64,000 nucleotides of DNA from Megaleporinus macrocephalus. Lineage: Eukaryota > Chordata > Actinopteri > Characiformes > Anostomidae. The notes under the pieces are model-generated. The model was not told the DNA's origin, made no database searches, and saw nothing but the letters and a program-made list of their open reading frames with translations. Positions within the stretch are counted from its first letter, which is position 1, and every line of letters begins with the position of its first letter. Where the stretch lies: assembly GCA_021613375.1 (NCBI GenBank), contig CM038705.1, positions 4,345,864 to 4,409,863 of the forward strand. The letters run 5' to 3'. Below, one piece after another: positions 11,801-19,992 of the stretch. The position numbers and the translations under genes were made by a program.

Positions 11801-13564
11801 GTCCGCTGGTGTGGGTGGATCAGACTCAGTAGTGCTGCTCTAAGTAGTGCCTTAGAGCAGACATTAAACACGTCACAACGGACACTAAACACCTCACAGC
11901 GGACGCTAAACACCTCACAGCGGACGCTAAACACCTCACAGCGGACGCTAAACACCTCACAGCGGACGCTAAACACTTCACAGCGGAGACTAAACACCTC
12001 ACAGCGGACGCTAAACACCTCACAGCGGGGACTAAACGCTTCATATATGGACACTGAACACCTCATAGTGAACACTGAACACTTCATAGCGGACACTGAA
12101 CACTTCATAGCGGACACTGAACACTTCATAGCTGACAACCTTAAAGCGGACACTGAACACCTTATAGCAGAACACCTCAGAGCAGACACTGAACACCTCA
12201 CAGCGGACACTGAACACTTCATATACGGACACTAAACACTTCATATACGGACACTAATCACTTCATATACGGACACTAAACACTTCATAGCGGACACTAA
12301 ACACCTCATAGCGGAGACTAAACACCTCACAGCAGAAAATAAACACCTCACAACGGAGACTAAACACTTCATAACGGAGACTAAACACTTCATAACGGAG
12401 ACTAAACACTTCATAACGGAGACTAAACACTTCATAACGGAGACTAAACACCTCACGGCGGAGACTGAACACTTCATAACGGAGACTAAACACCTCATAA
12501 CGGAGACTAAACACCTCATAGCGGAGACTAAACACTTCATAGCGGAGACTGAACACCTCACGGCGGACACTGAACACTTCATATACGGACACTAAACACT
12601 TCATATACGGACACTAAACACTTCATAGCAGACACTAAACACTTCATAGCGGACACTAAACACTTCATAGCGGACACTAAACACCTCATAGCGGAGACTA
12701 AACACCTCACAGCAGAAAATAAACACCTCACAACGGAGACTAAACACTTCATAACGGAGACTAAACACTTCATAGCGAAGACTAAACACTTCATAGCGAA
12801 GACTAAACACCTCACAGCAGAAAATAAACACCTCACAACGGAGACTAAACACCTCATAGCGGAGACTAAACACCTCACAGCAGAAAATAAACACCTCACA
12901 ACGGAGACTAAACACTTCATAACGGAGACTAAACACTTCATAGCGAAGACTAAACACTTCATAGCGAAGACTAAACACTTCATAGCGGAGACTGAACACC
13001 TCACGGCGGAGACTGAACACTGTACAGTACATACTGAATAGTGAACGCTAGGCCTGAGGTTAAAGGGTTAATACACCGCCAACTCATGTACACACAGTTA
13101 TTCTGAAGATTCCTTCACTTTTTTAAGCCAGAGTGTTAATAGTTTAACCCTCACTGATCTGGAAACTGGGTCTTTTGCATCGCCTCCTGATTTGCAACCC
13201 CACCAAACTGGTCTGGCGTGACTCGCTGGGGGCAAATGAATGAGCTGCAGCGCAGAAACTCTTCCTACACGGTTGTTTTTACTGGACTTAATAAAAATAG
13301 GGTATTTGTATGAGGCGCCAGAATGGAACAGCTGCACCATTTAAGGTGGAACAGAAAATTCGTCATGAGAAGCAGAAGTGGCTTCAAACTTACCGCGTCA
13401 GAGCTTTTCTTTCTCTGCGGCAACCCGTACTTCTGGAGAGCAGGTGAGCTCAGCCGGGCTTCTCCATCTTTCTCCGCTTCTTTTAGAGGACTCCAGCTCC
13501 AGCGCCAGCTCAGAAAGCCGCTCTTCCCTGAGGAGGACGACGGACTCTGTTCGACCATCGTCAT
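1042..13564 (-). CDS. rapgef5: Rap guanine-nucleotide exchange factor 5-like gene, 5' portion (five coding exons)
   Basis: RAPGEF proteins activate Rap GTPases by nucleotide exchange at membranes. In transcript order the exons are 13394-13564, 7774-7839, 5813-5919, 3112-3233 and 1042-1210, giving about 211 residues. Every junction keeps frame: phases 0, 0, 2 and 1, leaving phase 2 at the last donor. The third exon (CAGRALRNAFLSNG) resembles the segment just before the DEP domain of Epac/RAPGEF proteins. The fourth (FVGLELVQWLMEQ...CVHSRS) is DEP core, and the fifth (YQFS..EC...CEF...WQNGV.LLLQL) matches what I recall of RAPGEF5 more than RAPGEF3 or RAPGEF4. The cyclic-nucleotide, Ras-exchange-motif and CDC25 exons would lie left of base 1. 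Introns are full of transposons and arrays. The family call is firm; the paralogue call is from memory. Confidence 0.75.
1211..1676. other. AT-rich intron sequence
   Basis: Low-complexity, AT-rich intronic DNA between the fifth rapgef5-like exon and the element at 1.68 kb. A short stretch near 1400 (CAAAAGTTTGGACACACCTA) is a phrase often found at fish Tc1-like transposon ends, but no partner end is visible. Confidence 0.4.
1677..2456. mobile_element. Pair of related MITE-like elements in a duplicated segment
   Basis: The phrase AAGCTTCCTTTCTGGATAAA followed by a GTGAATATAGAGTAAAATCA block occurs at 1677 and again at about 2017. The second copy, about 2109-2455, has inverted ends: AAAATCAGTGCCACCAG at the left against CTGGTGACACTGATTT at the right, and matching ATCATG(T/...)TTTGAG blocks. 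The first copy lacks its right end. The gap between them holds an (AT)n tract at 2056-2090. Confidence 0.6.
2056..2100. repeat. (AT)n microsatellite with short GATA run
   Basis: About 20 AT dinucleotides followed by GATAGATAG. Confidence 0.9.
2457..3111. other. Intron sequence with G and C homopolymers
   Basis: Intronic DNA next to the DEP exon. It contains a short (AT)n tract near 2460, a nine-G run at about 2585 and a 13-C run at about 3034. Open frames here on the plus strand are antisense to the exon or low complexity, and are not supported as genes. Confidence 0.4.
3112..3233 (-). CDS. rapgef5: rapgef5-like coding exon 4 (DEP domain core)
   Basis: After a good acceptor (TTCTCCTGCAG) the exon reads RSFVGLELVQWLMEQC, then CVHSRS, then VWNVLLEHGVLLS, and ends TCAG|GTACGT. 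This is a DEP fold core: a basic turn, a GxELVxWL helix, and the HSR.TA..W..LLE.GVL segment shared by Epac and RAPGEF5 proteins. DEP domains target these exchange factors to membranes. Phases are 2 in and 1 out. Confidence 0.8.
3415..4375. mobile_element. Decayed hAT-like element (family with AATCGGC ends) with nested fragment
   Basis: The segment near 3420-3490 (GATTCTGATCGCCGATCACC) and the segment near 4160-4275 (CCGATACATAGCCGATTAAT, then CCATCTCTAAT) are related in inverted sense, as in fish elements whose end reads AGAGATGG..GATTAATCGGC. A further partial end lies at 4310-4350. A fragment of transposon family A (about 3927-4058) sits inside. No transposase frame survives. Confidence 0.5.
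3927..4058 (+). mobile_element. Fragment of transposon family A
   Basis: This matches 690-820 closely, including TCTTTAATGATCAGGACCCC and GAGCAGATACTATTAGGGA. It lacks both ends and the 45-bp array, and lies within another element. Confidence 0.7.
4523..4785 (+). mobile_element. tRNA-derived SINE
   Basis: The head GGGCAGTCGTGGCCTAA..GG has the form of a pol III A box. About 45 bp on, GGTGCGATCCC is close to the B-box consensus GGTTCGANTCC. After a GC-rich tRNA-unrelated stretch comes a tail with CACTGCCCCCTAGTGTGTGT and a GTGGGCGTTTCACTGC segment. An A-rich run precedes the head. The tail is the source of the array at 33.56-34.77 kb. Confidence 0.8.
5016..5735 (+). mobile_element. Interspersed element (family B) with expanded GGTGAT-type array at its left end
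   Basis: An array (5016-5468) built from GTTTACAGTGGTGGTGATG-type units of 12 and 18-21 bp runs into the body of an element. The body has AACCAGACGTCTCCATGTCT, ATACACATTGTATTTACTAT, CTACACGTGTCTTCTGAGTG and a right end GTCTGGTTCCATTCACC. The body recurs at 9.5, 9.9, 10.0, 35.5, 35.8, 36.1, 39.7 and 45.1 kb. Its ends are imperfect inverted repeats. The His-rich or Val/Phe-rich frames across the array are not genes. Confidence 0.6.
5813..5919 (-). CDS. rapgef5: rapgef5-like coding exon 3 (pre-DEP segment)
   Basis: The exon encodes ACVKNVPCAGRALRNAFLSN and then a Lys/Trp-containing helix ending LARII, with two bases of the next codon. The donor is AA|GTAAGT. The acceptor is TTAAAG, usable but not the preferred CAG. 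The pattern AGRALRNA corresponds to the AGKILRNA segment that precedes the DEP domain in Epac2-type proteins as I recall them. Phase 2 fits the next exon exactly. Confidence 0.65.
6031..6533 (-). mobile_element. Tc1/mariner-type non-autonomous remnant with transposase fragment
   Basis: Near-perfect terminal inverted repeats (CAGTCGAGTCACATTATTAT at the left, its complement at the right) bound about 500 bp. Inside, the minus strand keeps a transposase piece reading HWLEELSKTSKYY and SPDLNPTEHLWDHLD; the Glu in NPTEHLW corresponds to the last acid of the Tc1 catalytic triad. The rest of the transposase is gone, so the copy cannot move by itself. It lies in the intron between rapgef5-like exons 2 and 3 (5920-7773). 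Confidence 0.85.
6668..7597. mobile_element. Element bounded by inverted TTAAAGGGCCCATAT ends
   Basis: TTTTAAAGGGCCCATATTA at 6669 is mirrored by GCATATGGGCCCTTTAAAGG at about 7580, enclosing roughly 0.93 kb. The interior has repeated phrases (TCAGTCTTAAAGGCACGGTAA at 7103 and 7474, varied at 7271) and no reading frame of note. This looks like a hAT-type non-autonomous element common in fish; related segments appear near 40.96 and 44.42 kb. Confidence 0.6.
7774..7839 (-). CDS. rapgef5: rapgef5-like coding exon 2 (22 codons, phase 0-0)
   Basis: A pyrimidine-rich acceptor ending CCAG precedes a 66-bp open segment (IASEEQPAETTRLGKPG...) that ends at GAG|GTAAAG. Both ends are phase 0, so the exon can be used or skipped without shifting frame. 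If the donor is ignored, the frame stays open for about 40 more codons to a stop at 7651. That would be an alternative last exon of a short protein of about 119 residues. I see no domain in either version. Confidence 0.5.
8125..8174. repeat. (AAT)n microsatellite
   Basis: About 17 trinucleotides of the TAA/AAT type. Confidence 0.95.
8176..8705. mobile_element. Two degraded copies of a GGGCTGTGTATTGGC-type element
   Basis: The segment after 8176 (GGGCTGTGTATTGGCAAGAA, then many CGATA/ATATTGTGAT motifs) is a recognisable fish interspersed repeat. Blocks ending in GCCATCTAGTGGTCAG occur twice (about 8410 and 8690). An inverted relative lies at 10415-10500. Confidence 0.55.
8770..8865. repeat. 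(AT)n microsatellite
   Basis: A nearly pure AT dinucleotide run of about 85 bp, preceded by an A-rich tract. Confidence 0.95.
8870..9483. other. Intron sequence with old repeat fragments
   Basis: It contains short pieces related to 7330-7440 (TGGCCGGCGTCCCAAATTTG near 9219), implying a second decayed copy of the 6.67-7.6 kb element. No exon was seen. Confidence 0.4.
9484..9945 (+). mobile_element. Family B element copy with GGTGAT-type array, and a truncated inverted copy
   Basis: The array (9484-9703) of GTTTACAGTGGTGGTGATG-type units joins the same element body as at 5.47 kb. From about 9806 a second copy in opposite orientation runs to GGTTACCATCACTACCACTG. The two form an inverted pair. 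Confidence 0.6.
9988..10376 (+). mobile_element. Family B element, most complete copy
   Basis: The left end has three GGTGGTGAT units (to about 10050), then the AACCAGACGTCTCCATGTCT body, and the right end reads GAGGTGGACGTCTGGTTCCA and TTCACCACCACTGTT. Left and right ends are imperfect inverted repeats. No protein is encoded. This copy best defines the family. Confidence 0.6.
10515..11235 (-). mobile_element. Transposon family A copy, inverted relative to 0.2-1.0 kb
   Basis: This is the most complete copy of family A. It has GTGGGTGGTGGATCATTCTC at its left, paired GAGTGGATCAGACACAGCAG-type segments, CACCTTGTAGATGTAAAGTC, TGGTGGTCCTGTGGGGGTCC, a four-unit 45-bp array, and the end GGTGTTAATGTCATGGCTGA. 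It is non-coding. Confidence 0.65.
11001..11180 (-). repeat. 45-bp tandem array, four copies, within family A
   Basis: Four units complementary to those at 261-665 (TGTATGGTCAGTGGAGCTGA, then TACAGTGGACAGTGAGTGGA). Confidence 0.9.
11577..11840 (+). mobile_element. Truncated family A copy with four 45-bp units
   Basis: It starts with CAGTTATAGCATTAACACCA, then 45-bp units at 11610-11789, then GTGTGGGTGGATCAGACTCA, where it breaks off next to the 21-bp array. It is inverted relative to the copy 340 bp to its left. Confidence 0.65.
11855..13020. repeat. 21-bp minisatellite, about 55 copies
   Basis: Units of the form GGACGCTAAACACCTCACAGC, with variants (GGAGAC, GGACAC; CTTCATA, CCTCATA) grouped into local blocks. 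21 is a multiple of three, so Cys/Val/Ser-rich frames run through it on the minus strand; they are not genes. It lies in the intron after rapgef5-like exon 1. Confidence 0.9.
13021..13393. other. Intron sequence next to rapgef5-like exon 1
   Basis: Non-repetitive DNA between the 21-bp array and the exon. No further exon was recognised. Confidence 0.4.
13394..13564 (-). CDS. rapgef5: rapgef5-like coding exon 1 with start codon
   Basis: The exon encodes 57 residues, beginning MTMVEQSPSSSSGKSG and ending QRKKSSDA before a strong donor (GCG|GTAAGT, phase 0). I chose the ATG at 13562-13564 because an in-frame TAA lies a short way upstream; a second ATG two codons later could also serve. The peptide is Ser- and basic-rich with no recognised domain. 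Surrounding DNA is CpG-rich compared with its neighbours, which fits a promoter-proximal exon. The joining to later exons rests on phase and family match. Confidence 0.6.
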
Positions 13565-13900
13565 GTCCACCACCAGCCGGTCGCCTCTCCTTTAAACCAT
13601 TCCGCCAAACTCGACCCCCATTTCCTTTGTTGTCGTTTGACTCGAACCGCTTCTTCCGCCACCCGCAGGTCCGGGTCTCAGTCAGCGAGTCATAAAAAGA
13701 ACTTAAACTGAGTCCGAACGTATCGGCGGTTCTTATTTACTCATATAAACAAACCGGGACGCTTTCCAACGACTTAACGACGGACCGATAGCCCGCACGT
13801 GAGTAAATAAAGGAGTGGCTAAGTTGCTGAGAGAAGATAAAGTCACGTGACCGCCAGAAAGCGTCGTACCTGAAGAAAGGTGGGGTGGTGACTCGGTGTA
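13565..13900 (-). promoter_or_regulatory. Probable rapgef5-like promoter / 5' UTR region
   Basis: Just upstream of the start codon is a stretch with many CpG dinucleotides (TTCCGCCAC, CGTATCGGCGG, GACGGACCGA), unlike its repeat-rich neighbours. It contains a perfect 10-bp palindrome GTCACGTGAC at 13842-13851, the bHLH-zip (USF/TFEB, CLEAR-type) site. No TATA box is clear. Promoter activity is inferred from position and composition. Confidence 0.45.
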
Positions 13901-13998
13901 CCGACTCTTTCGGAATGAGGCTTCAGCGGACGTGAGGTTCCGAATCAGGGATTCGTTCTGGGTAGGAGGTGATTCAGTGATTCATGTTCGGTTCTCTC

Positions 13999-15220
13999 AG
14001 GGTCTGACAGTGAATCAAAGATTCATGTTCATTCGCTAGTGATTCATTTCTCGTTTAGGGAGCGATGATTCAGTGATTAATTTTTGTTCAATGATGGATG
14101 ATTCAGTGAGTCATTTTCGTCAGTGGAAGGATGATTCAGTGACTCGTTTCCTCTCAGGGTCTGACAGTGAATCAAAGATTCATGTTCATTCGCTAGTGAT
14201 CCATTTTTCGTTTAGGGAGCGATGATTCAGTGATTAATTTTTGTTTAATGAGGGATGATTCAGTGAGTCATTTTCGTCAGTTGAAGGATGATTCAGTTAC
14301 TCGTTTCTTCTCAGGGTCTGACAGTGAATCAAAGATTCATGTTCATTCGCTAGTGATTCATTTTTTGTTCAGGGAGCGGTGATTCAGTGATTCATTTTTG
14401 TTCAATGATGGATGATTCAGTGAGTCATTTTCGTCAGTGGAAGGATGATTCAGTGACTCGTTTTCTCTCAGGGTCTGACAGTGAATCAAAGATCCATGTT
14501 CATTCGCTAGTGATTCATTTCTCGTTTAGGGAGCGATGATTCAGTGATTAATTTTGGTTTAATGAGGGATGATTCAGTGAGTCATTTTCGTCAGTTGAAG
14601 GATGATTCAGTTACTCGTTTCCTCTCAGGGTCTGACAGTGAATCAAAGATTCATGTTCATTCGCGGGAGGAGGGGGGTGGAGTTAGTGATTCATTTTTGT
14701 TTAGGGGGCGATGATTCAGTGATTCATTTTTGTTCAATGAGGGATGATTCAGTGACTCGTTCCCTTTCATTCAGAGGGATGAGTCCGTGATTCATTTTCA
14801 TTCAAGGAGTGATGATTCAGTGAGTCATTTTCGTCAGTGGAAGGATGATTCAGTGAGTCATTTCCACTCAATCAGTGATTCATTTTTGGTTCAGTTTGGG
14901 ATAATTTGGTGATTCAGTTTCATGTTTATTTAAGTAGAGATGATTCAGTGATTCAGAGATGATTATTTCAATATTTCATTCATTTGCATACAGGGAGGGA
15001 TGATTTAGTGATTAATTTTCATTCAGGACGAGATGATTGAGCGACTCGTTTCTAATCACTGACTAAATGTGAATCAATGATACTTTTTTGTATGAGAGGG
15101 ATGAGTCAGTGATTCATTTCTGTTTATGGAGGGTCGATTCAGTGATTTATTTTCATTCAGGGACTGAAGGTGAATCAGTGATTCATTTTCGTTGAAATAG
15201 GAATGAATCAGTGATTCCTT
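13999..15220. repeat. ~157-bp tandem repeat rich in TGA(G/T)TCA motifs, decaying to the right
   Basis: The phrase AGGGTCTGACAGTGAATCAA recurs at about 13999, 14156, 14313, 14470 and 14628, defining a ~157-bp unit. Each unit is itself made of shorter GATTCAGTGA / GAGTCATTTTCGTCAGT segments. Beyond about 14700 the order breaks down but GATTCAGTGATTCATTTT motifs continue to 15.2 kb. It lies just upstream of the rapgef5-like promoter. Confidence 0.85.
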
Positions 15221-16118
15221 TTTTTTGGTCATAGATGGAGAATTTAGTGATTCCTTTCAAACTAACAAGGGAAAGTTTGTGAACAGGTGGTTGCTAGGGC
15301 ATGGTTGTGTTGTTGCTGTGACATCCCAGGTGGTCGCTAATGTAAACTGTGAAGTTATGGTGCTTGATTTTTTTGTTAGACATACAGTAACATTTTTCTG
15401 CAATCAATTGATTCAATTGACTGATTCACTTAAAAGAGTTGACTCATTCACTCAAAAGAATGACTCATTCATACCATCAGTACTTTTTTTAAATCAGTGT
15501 ACGGTATATATTACTGAACACGGCCTTATAAATATGTGTGGAATGATGGGGTTGAACGGATGCCCATGGGAAACCCAGAATCCAAGCAATTAAATTAGAT
15601 TTTGAGTTATTAGCCTGACTAGTGGACTAGTTGGGACATGAACGCAGTCACACTGCTATAGTTTTGGATGGTGAACCACAAAAGCAGAAGCTGCTGCAGA
15701 GCCATTACTGTCTTCTAATAACAGGCAAAACAAGACAAGTATGTAATTAGAGATTGTTTATTTATTTCATTTTGTTAACACACACTTAATGTAATTATAC
15801 TGTGTTTATTTAAATTTATATAGTCCCCTTATTCCAACATTGCATATGATAAAGCGTCTGCTCACTGATGGCAAACCTCTTTTTCTGTAACAGGTTCTGG
15901 GCGGCCCACCAGGACATAAGCTGAACATTAAACAAAAGTCCACCCGAGTCCAATTTATTCATCTGTCTTTCTTTCGTTATCCTAGAACTTTCATCTAGTG
16001 TCAACATGTTGATCATTATTTTTTTCTCAGTAATTTGTATCATGCCAGAGCAGGCCAGCATTAGCATAGCTTGGAGATTCAAACACGGCATTATGGTTAA
16101 TATTTAACTTTTTGAAGC
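15221..16118. other. Intergenic sequence, nothing recognised
   Basis: AT-rich single-copy-looking DNA. A plus-strand open frame of about 120 codons at 15225-15593 has no recognisable domain, no promoter evidence and poor composition for coding. I do not call it a gene. Confidence 0.4.
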
Positions 16119-18925
16119 TCTAATATCACATAACAATAATAACGTATATTAGATATTAGATCAAATATGATTTATTACAGTGTTTGAGTGACAGAGAGTC
16201 TAATTTAAACCTGTTATGTGGTGTTTGTAGCCTGCTGGCTAAGATAATATCAGCCTGCTCCTCTCTACTAGCTAACTGAGCTCAGAGATCCAAACGCCCC
16301 AGTATAGGTTCATATCCAACTTACTGGAGCTCTGATATCACATAACAATAATAATTTATATTATATAATAGATCAAATATGATTTACCACAGTGTTTGAG
16401 TGACAGAGAGTCTAATTTAAACCTGGTATGTGGTGTTTGTAGCCTCCTGGCTAAGATAATATCAGCCTGCTCCTCTCTACTAGCTAGCTGAGCTCAGAGA
16501 TCCAAACGCCCCAGTATAGGTTAATATCCAACTTACTGGAGCTCTGATATCACATAACAATAATAACGTATATTAGATATTAGATCAAATATGATTTATT
16601 ACAGTGTTTGAATGACAGAGAGCCTAATTTAAACTTGTTCGGTGGTGTTTGTAGCCTAGTGGCTAATGTTGGCCTGCTCCTCTCTACTAGCTAACTTAGC
16701 TTAGTTAAAGAGATTCAGGCACCCAAGTATGGGTTTATATTTAACTTGCTGGAGCTTTGATATCACATAACAATAATAACGTTTATTAGATATTAGATCA
16801 AATATGATTTATTACAGTGTTTGAGTGACAGAGAGTCTAATTTAAACCTGGTATGTGGTGTGTGTAGCCTTCTGGCTAAGATAATGTCGGCCTGCTCCTC
16901 TCTACTAGCTAACTGAGCTCAGAGATCCAAACACCCCAGTATAGGTTCATATCCAACTTACTGGAGCTCTGATATCACATAACAATAATAACGTATATTA
17001 GATATTAGATCAAATATGATTTATCACAGTGTTTGAGTGACAGAGAGTCTAATTTAAACCTGGTATGTGGTGTGTGTAGCCTTCTGGCTAAGATAATGTC
17101 GGCCTGCTCCTCTCTACTAGCTAACTGAGCTCAGAGATCCAAACACCCCAGTATAGGTTCATATCCAACTTACTGGAGCTCTGATATCACATAACAATAA
17201 TAACGTATATTAGATATTAGATCAAATATGATTTATCACAGTGTTTGAGTGACAGAGAGTCTAATTTAAACCTGGTATGTGGTGTTTGTAGCCTCCTGGC
17301 TAAGATAATGTCAGCCTGCTCCTCTAAACTAGCTAACTGAGCTTAGAGATCCAAACGCCACAGTATAGGTTCATATCCAACTTACTGGAGCTCTGATATC
17401 ACATAACAATAATAACTTATATTATATAATAGATCAAATATGATTTATCACAGTGTTTGAGTGACAGAGAGTCTAATTCAAACCTGGTATGTGGTGTTTG
17501 TAGCCTGCTGGCTAAGATAATGTCGGCCTGCTCCTCTCTACTAGCTAACTGAGCTTAGAGATCCAAACGCCACAGTATAGGTTCATATCCAACTTACTGG
17601 AGCTCTGATATCACATAACAATAATAACGTATATTAGATATTAGATCAAATATGATTTATTACAGTGTTTGAGTGACAGAGAGCCTAATTTAAACCTGTT
17701 ATGTGGTGTTTGTAACCTCCTTGTTAAGCTAATGCTGGCCTGCTCCCACTAGCTTACTTAGCTTAGCTTAGAGATCCAAACACCCCAGTAAGGGTTTATA
17801 TTCAACTTACTGGAGCTCTGATATCACATAACAATAATAACCTATATTATGTAATAGATCAAATATGATTTATCACAGTGTTTGAGTGACAGAGAGCCTA
17901 ATTTGAATTTGTTCTGTGGTGGTTGTAGCCTAGTGGCTAATGTTGGCCTGCTCCTCTCTACTAGCTAACTTAGCTTAGTTAAAAAGATCCAGACACCAGT
18001 GTGGGTTTATATTCAACTTGCTGGAGCTCTGATATCACATAACAATAATAACTTATATTAGATAATAGATCAAATATGATTTATTACAGTGTTTAAGTGA
18101 CAGAGAGCCTAATTTAAACTTGTTCGGTGGTGTTTGTAGCCTCCTGGCTAAGCTTATGCTGGCCTGCTCCTCTAGCTAACTTAGCTTAGCTAAAAAGATC
18201 CAGACCCCAGTGTCTTACTTAGCTTAGCTTAGAGATCCAAACACCCCAGTATGGGTTTATATTCAACTTACTGGATCTCTGATATCACATAACAATAATA
18301 ACTTATATTATATAATAGATCAAATATGATTTATTACAGTGTTTGAGTGACAGAGAGCCTAATTTGAACTTGCTTTGTGGTGTATGTAGCCTAGTGGCTA
18401 ATGTCAGCCTGCTCCTCTCTACTAGCTAACGTAGCTTAGTTAAAAAGATCCAGACACCCAAGTATATTTAACTTGCTGGAGATCTGATATCACATTACAC
18501 TAATAACGTTTATTGGATATTAGATCAAATATGATTTATTACAGTGTTTGAGTGACAGAGAGTCTAATTTGAACTTGTTCTGTGGTGTATGTAGCCTCCT
18601 TGTTAAGCTAATGCTGGCCTGCTCCCACTAGCTTACTTAGCTTAGCTTAGAGATCCAAACACCCCAGTAAGGGTTTATATTCAACTTACTGGATCTCTGA
18701 TATCACATAACAATAATAACTTATATTATGTAATAGATCAAATATGATTTATCACAGTGTTTGAGTGACAGAGAGCCTAATTTGAATTTGTTCTGTGGTG
18801 TTTGTAGCCTAGTGGCTAATATTGGCCTGCTCCTCTCTACTAGATAACTTAGCTTAGTTAAAAAGATCCAGACCCCAGTGTGGGTTTATATTCAACTCAC
18901 TGGAGCTCTGATATCACAAGATGAC
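16119..18925. repeat. ~213-bp satellite-like tandem array, about 13 copies
   Basis: The phrase TGATATCACATAACAATAAT recurs about every 213 bp from 16.12 to 18.7 kb. Each unit also has ATCAAATATGATTTATTACA, GTGTTTGAGTGACAGAGAGT, GTAGCCTCCTGGCTAA and CTGCTCCTCTCTACTAGCTA. Copies at 16.1-17.7 kb are very alike. Those at 17.7-18.9 kb carry small deletions and insertions and fall into subtypes, suggesting older copies at the right edge. Confidence 0.92.
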
Positions 18926-19461
18926 GAAAACTTCTATCAGATCAAATCTGACCTAAATTTGACAGAAAGCCAAAATCAAACCTGTTCTATAGTGTTTGAA
19001 AATGTAGCCTGCTTGGCTAAACTAATATGGTGATGATCTCGGTTTTAATCTGAGGTGCAGAAGATATACTTGTAAGTTGGCTGACTGATAAGATTCCCGC
19101 ACTAAAGACTTACTCGAGCATATATGACCACTCTGAACAGTTTCCTGTCGCTAATGATTCACCAGGACAGCCAACTGTGAGGAATTAGTTGGAGGGAGAT
19201 TCGGAGTGATGGAGTTGAGCCACTTCTACCTACCTATTCAGCCTAAATCACTCCACATACATTTAAGCCTTCAATGCACAACCGGGGTCAAAAGTGACCT
19301 GACTGAGATTTTGTCTTCTATATCTTTGTAATAAATTAATTTCATTTTTCAAGCTTCCAGGAATGATTTAAGAGTTGACCCTTGTGTGTTTACTATGGAG
19401 TTTGATAGGAACTTTTGACATTTGTAAAAATCTGCAGTCAGGAACATCTTTACAAACATTG
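18926..19461. other. Intergenic sequence, nothing recognised
   Basis: This begins with a last degenerate satellite unit (to about 19020), followed by unremarkable AT-rich DNA. Confidence 0.4.
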
Positions 19462-19992
19462 TTATGACCACCAGCTAACATCTAGAGTGACCGCCGTGTG
19501 CAGCACGGACAGCAGCTAGACAGACTGGGAGACTCAATAAGGTCCTGGTAGGTGGTCACATGTATCTGGAGGTATCATGCTGACTGCAGTGCATCCCACA
19601 GCTGTTGGAGGGAGCGTGGAGGAGGATCCATAGAGCCAATACCACCATCCAGGTGATCCCACAGATGCTCAGTTGGGTTCAGGTCTGGGGAATTAGAGGG
19701 TCCAGGGTAGTACTTGGAAGTCTTGGTCAGTTCTTCCAACCAATGTCGGAACCAACATTGGAACCAACATTTCCAGTCGTGTGACGTGTCGCATTGTCTT
19801 GCTGGAAGATCCCATCCACCCCAGAGAAGACAATCAGCATGTATGGTGTATGTGATCTTCAAGGATGAATTCAGACCCAAATCGGTTGAGAGGGTCTTCC
19901 ACATGGATGAGTGGGTCCAGAGAATGCCATAACACCGTCACCTACGTGCTGCCGACGTCCAAAGTAGGACATTATGATGTGACTCGACTGTA
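19462..19992 (-). mobile_element. Second copy of the Tc1/mariner-type remnant
   Basis: This aligns with 6045-6533: ATGACCACCAGCTAACAT at the left and ATGATGTGACTCGACTGTA at the right. The left terminal repeat is truncated. The minus strand keeps the transposase piece HWLEELTKTSKYY...SPDLNPTEHLWDHLD (about 19575-19790). A 15-bp local duplication (GGAACCAACATT) disrupts the segment before it. It is inactive. Confidence 0.8.

Noticed and set aside
11590..13032. Cys/Val/Ser-rich frames on the minus strand
   Set aside because: These are by-products of the 21-bp and 45-bp arrays, both divisible by three.
15225..15593. A 122-codon plus-strand frame
   Set aside because: There is no recognisable domain, it is AT-rich with poor codon bias, and no splice or promoter context was seen. 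It may be chance.
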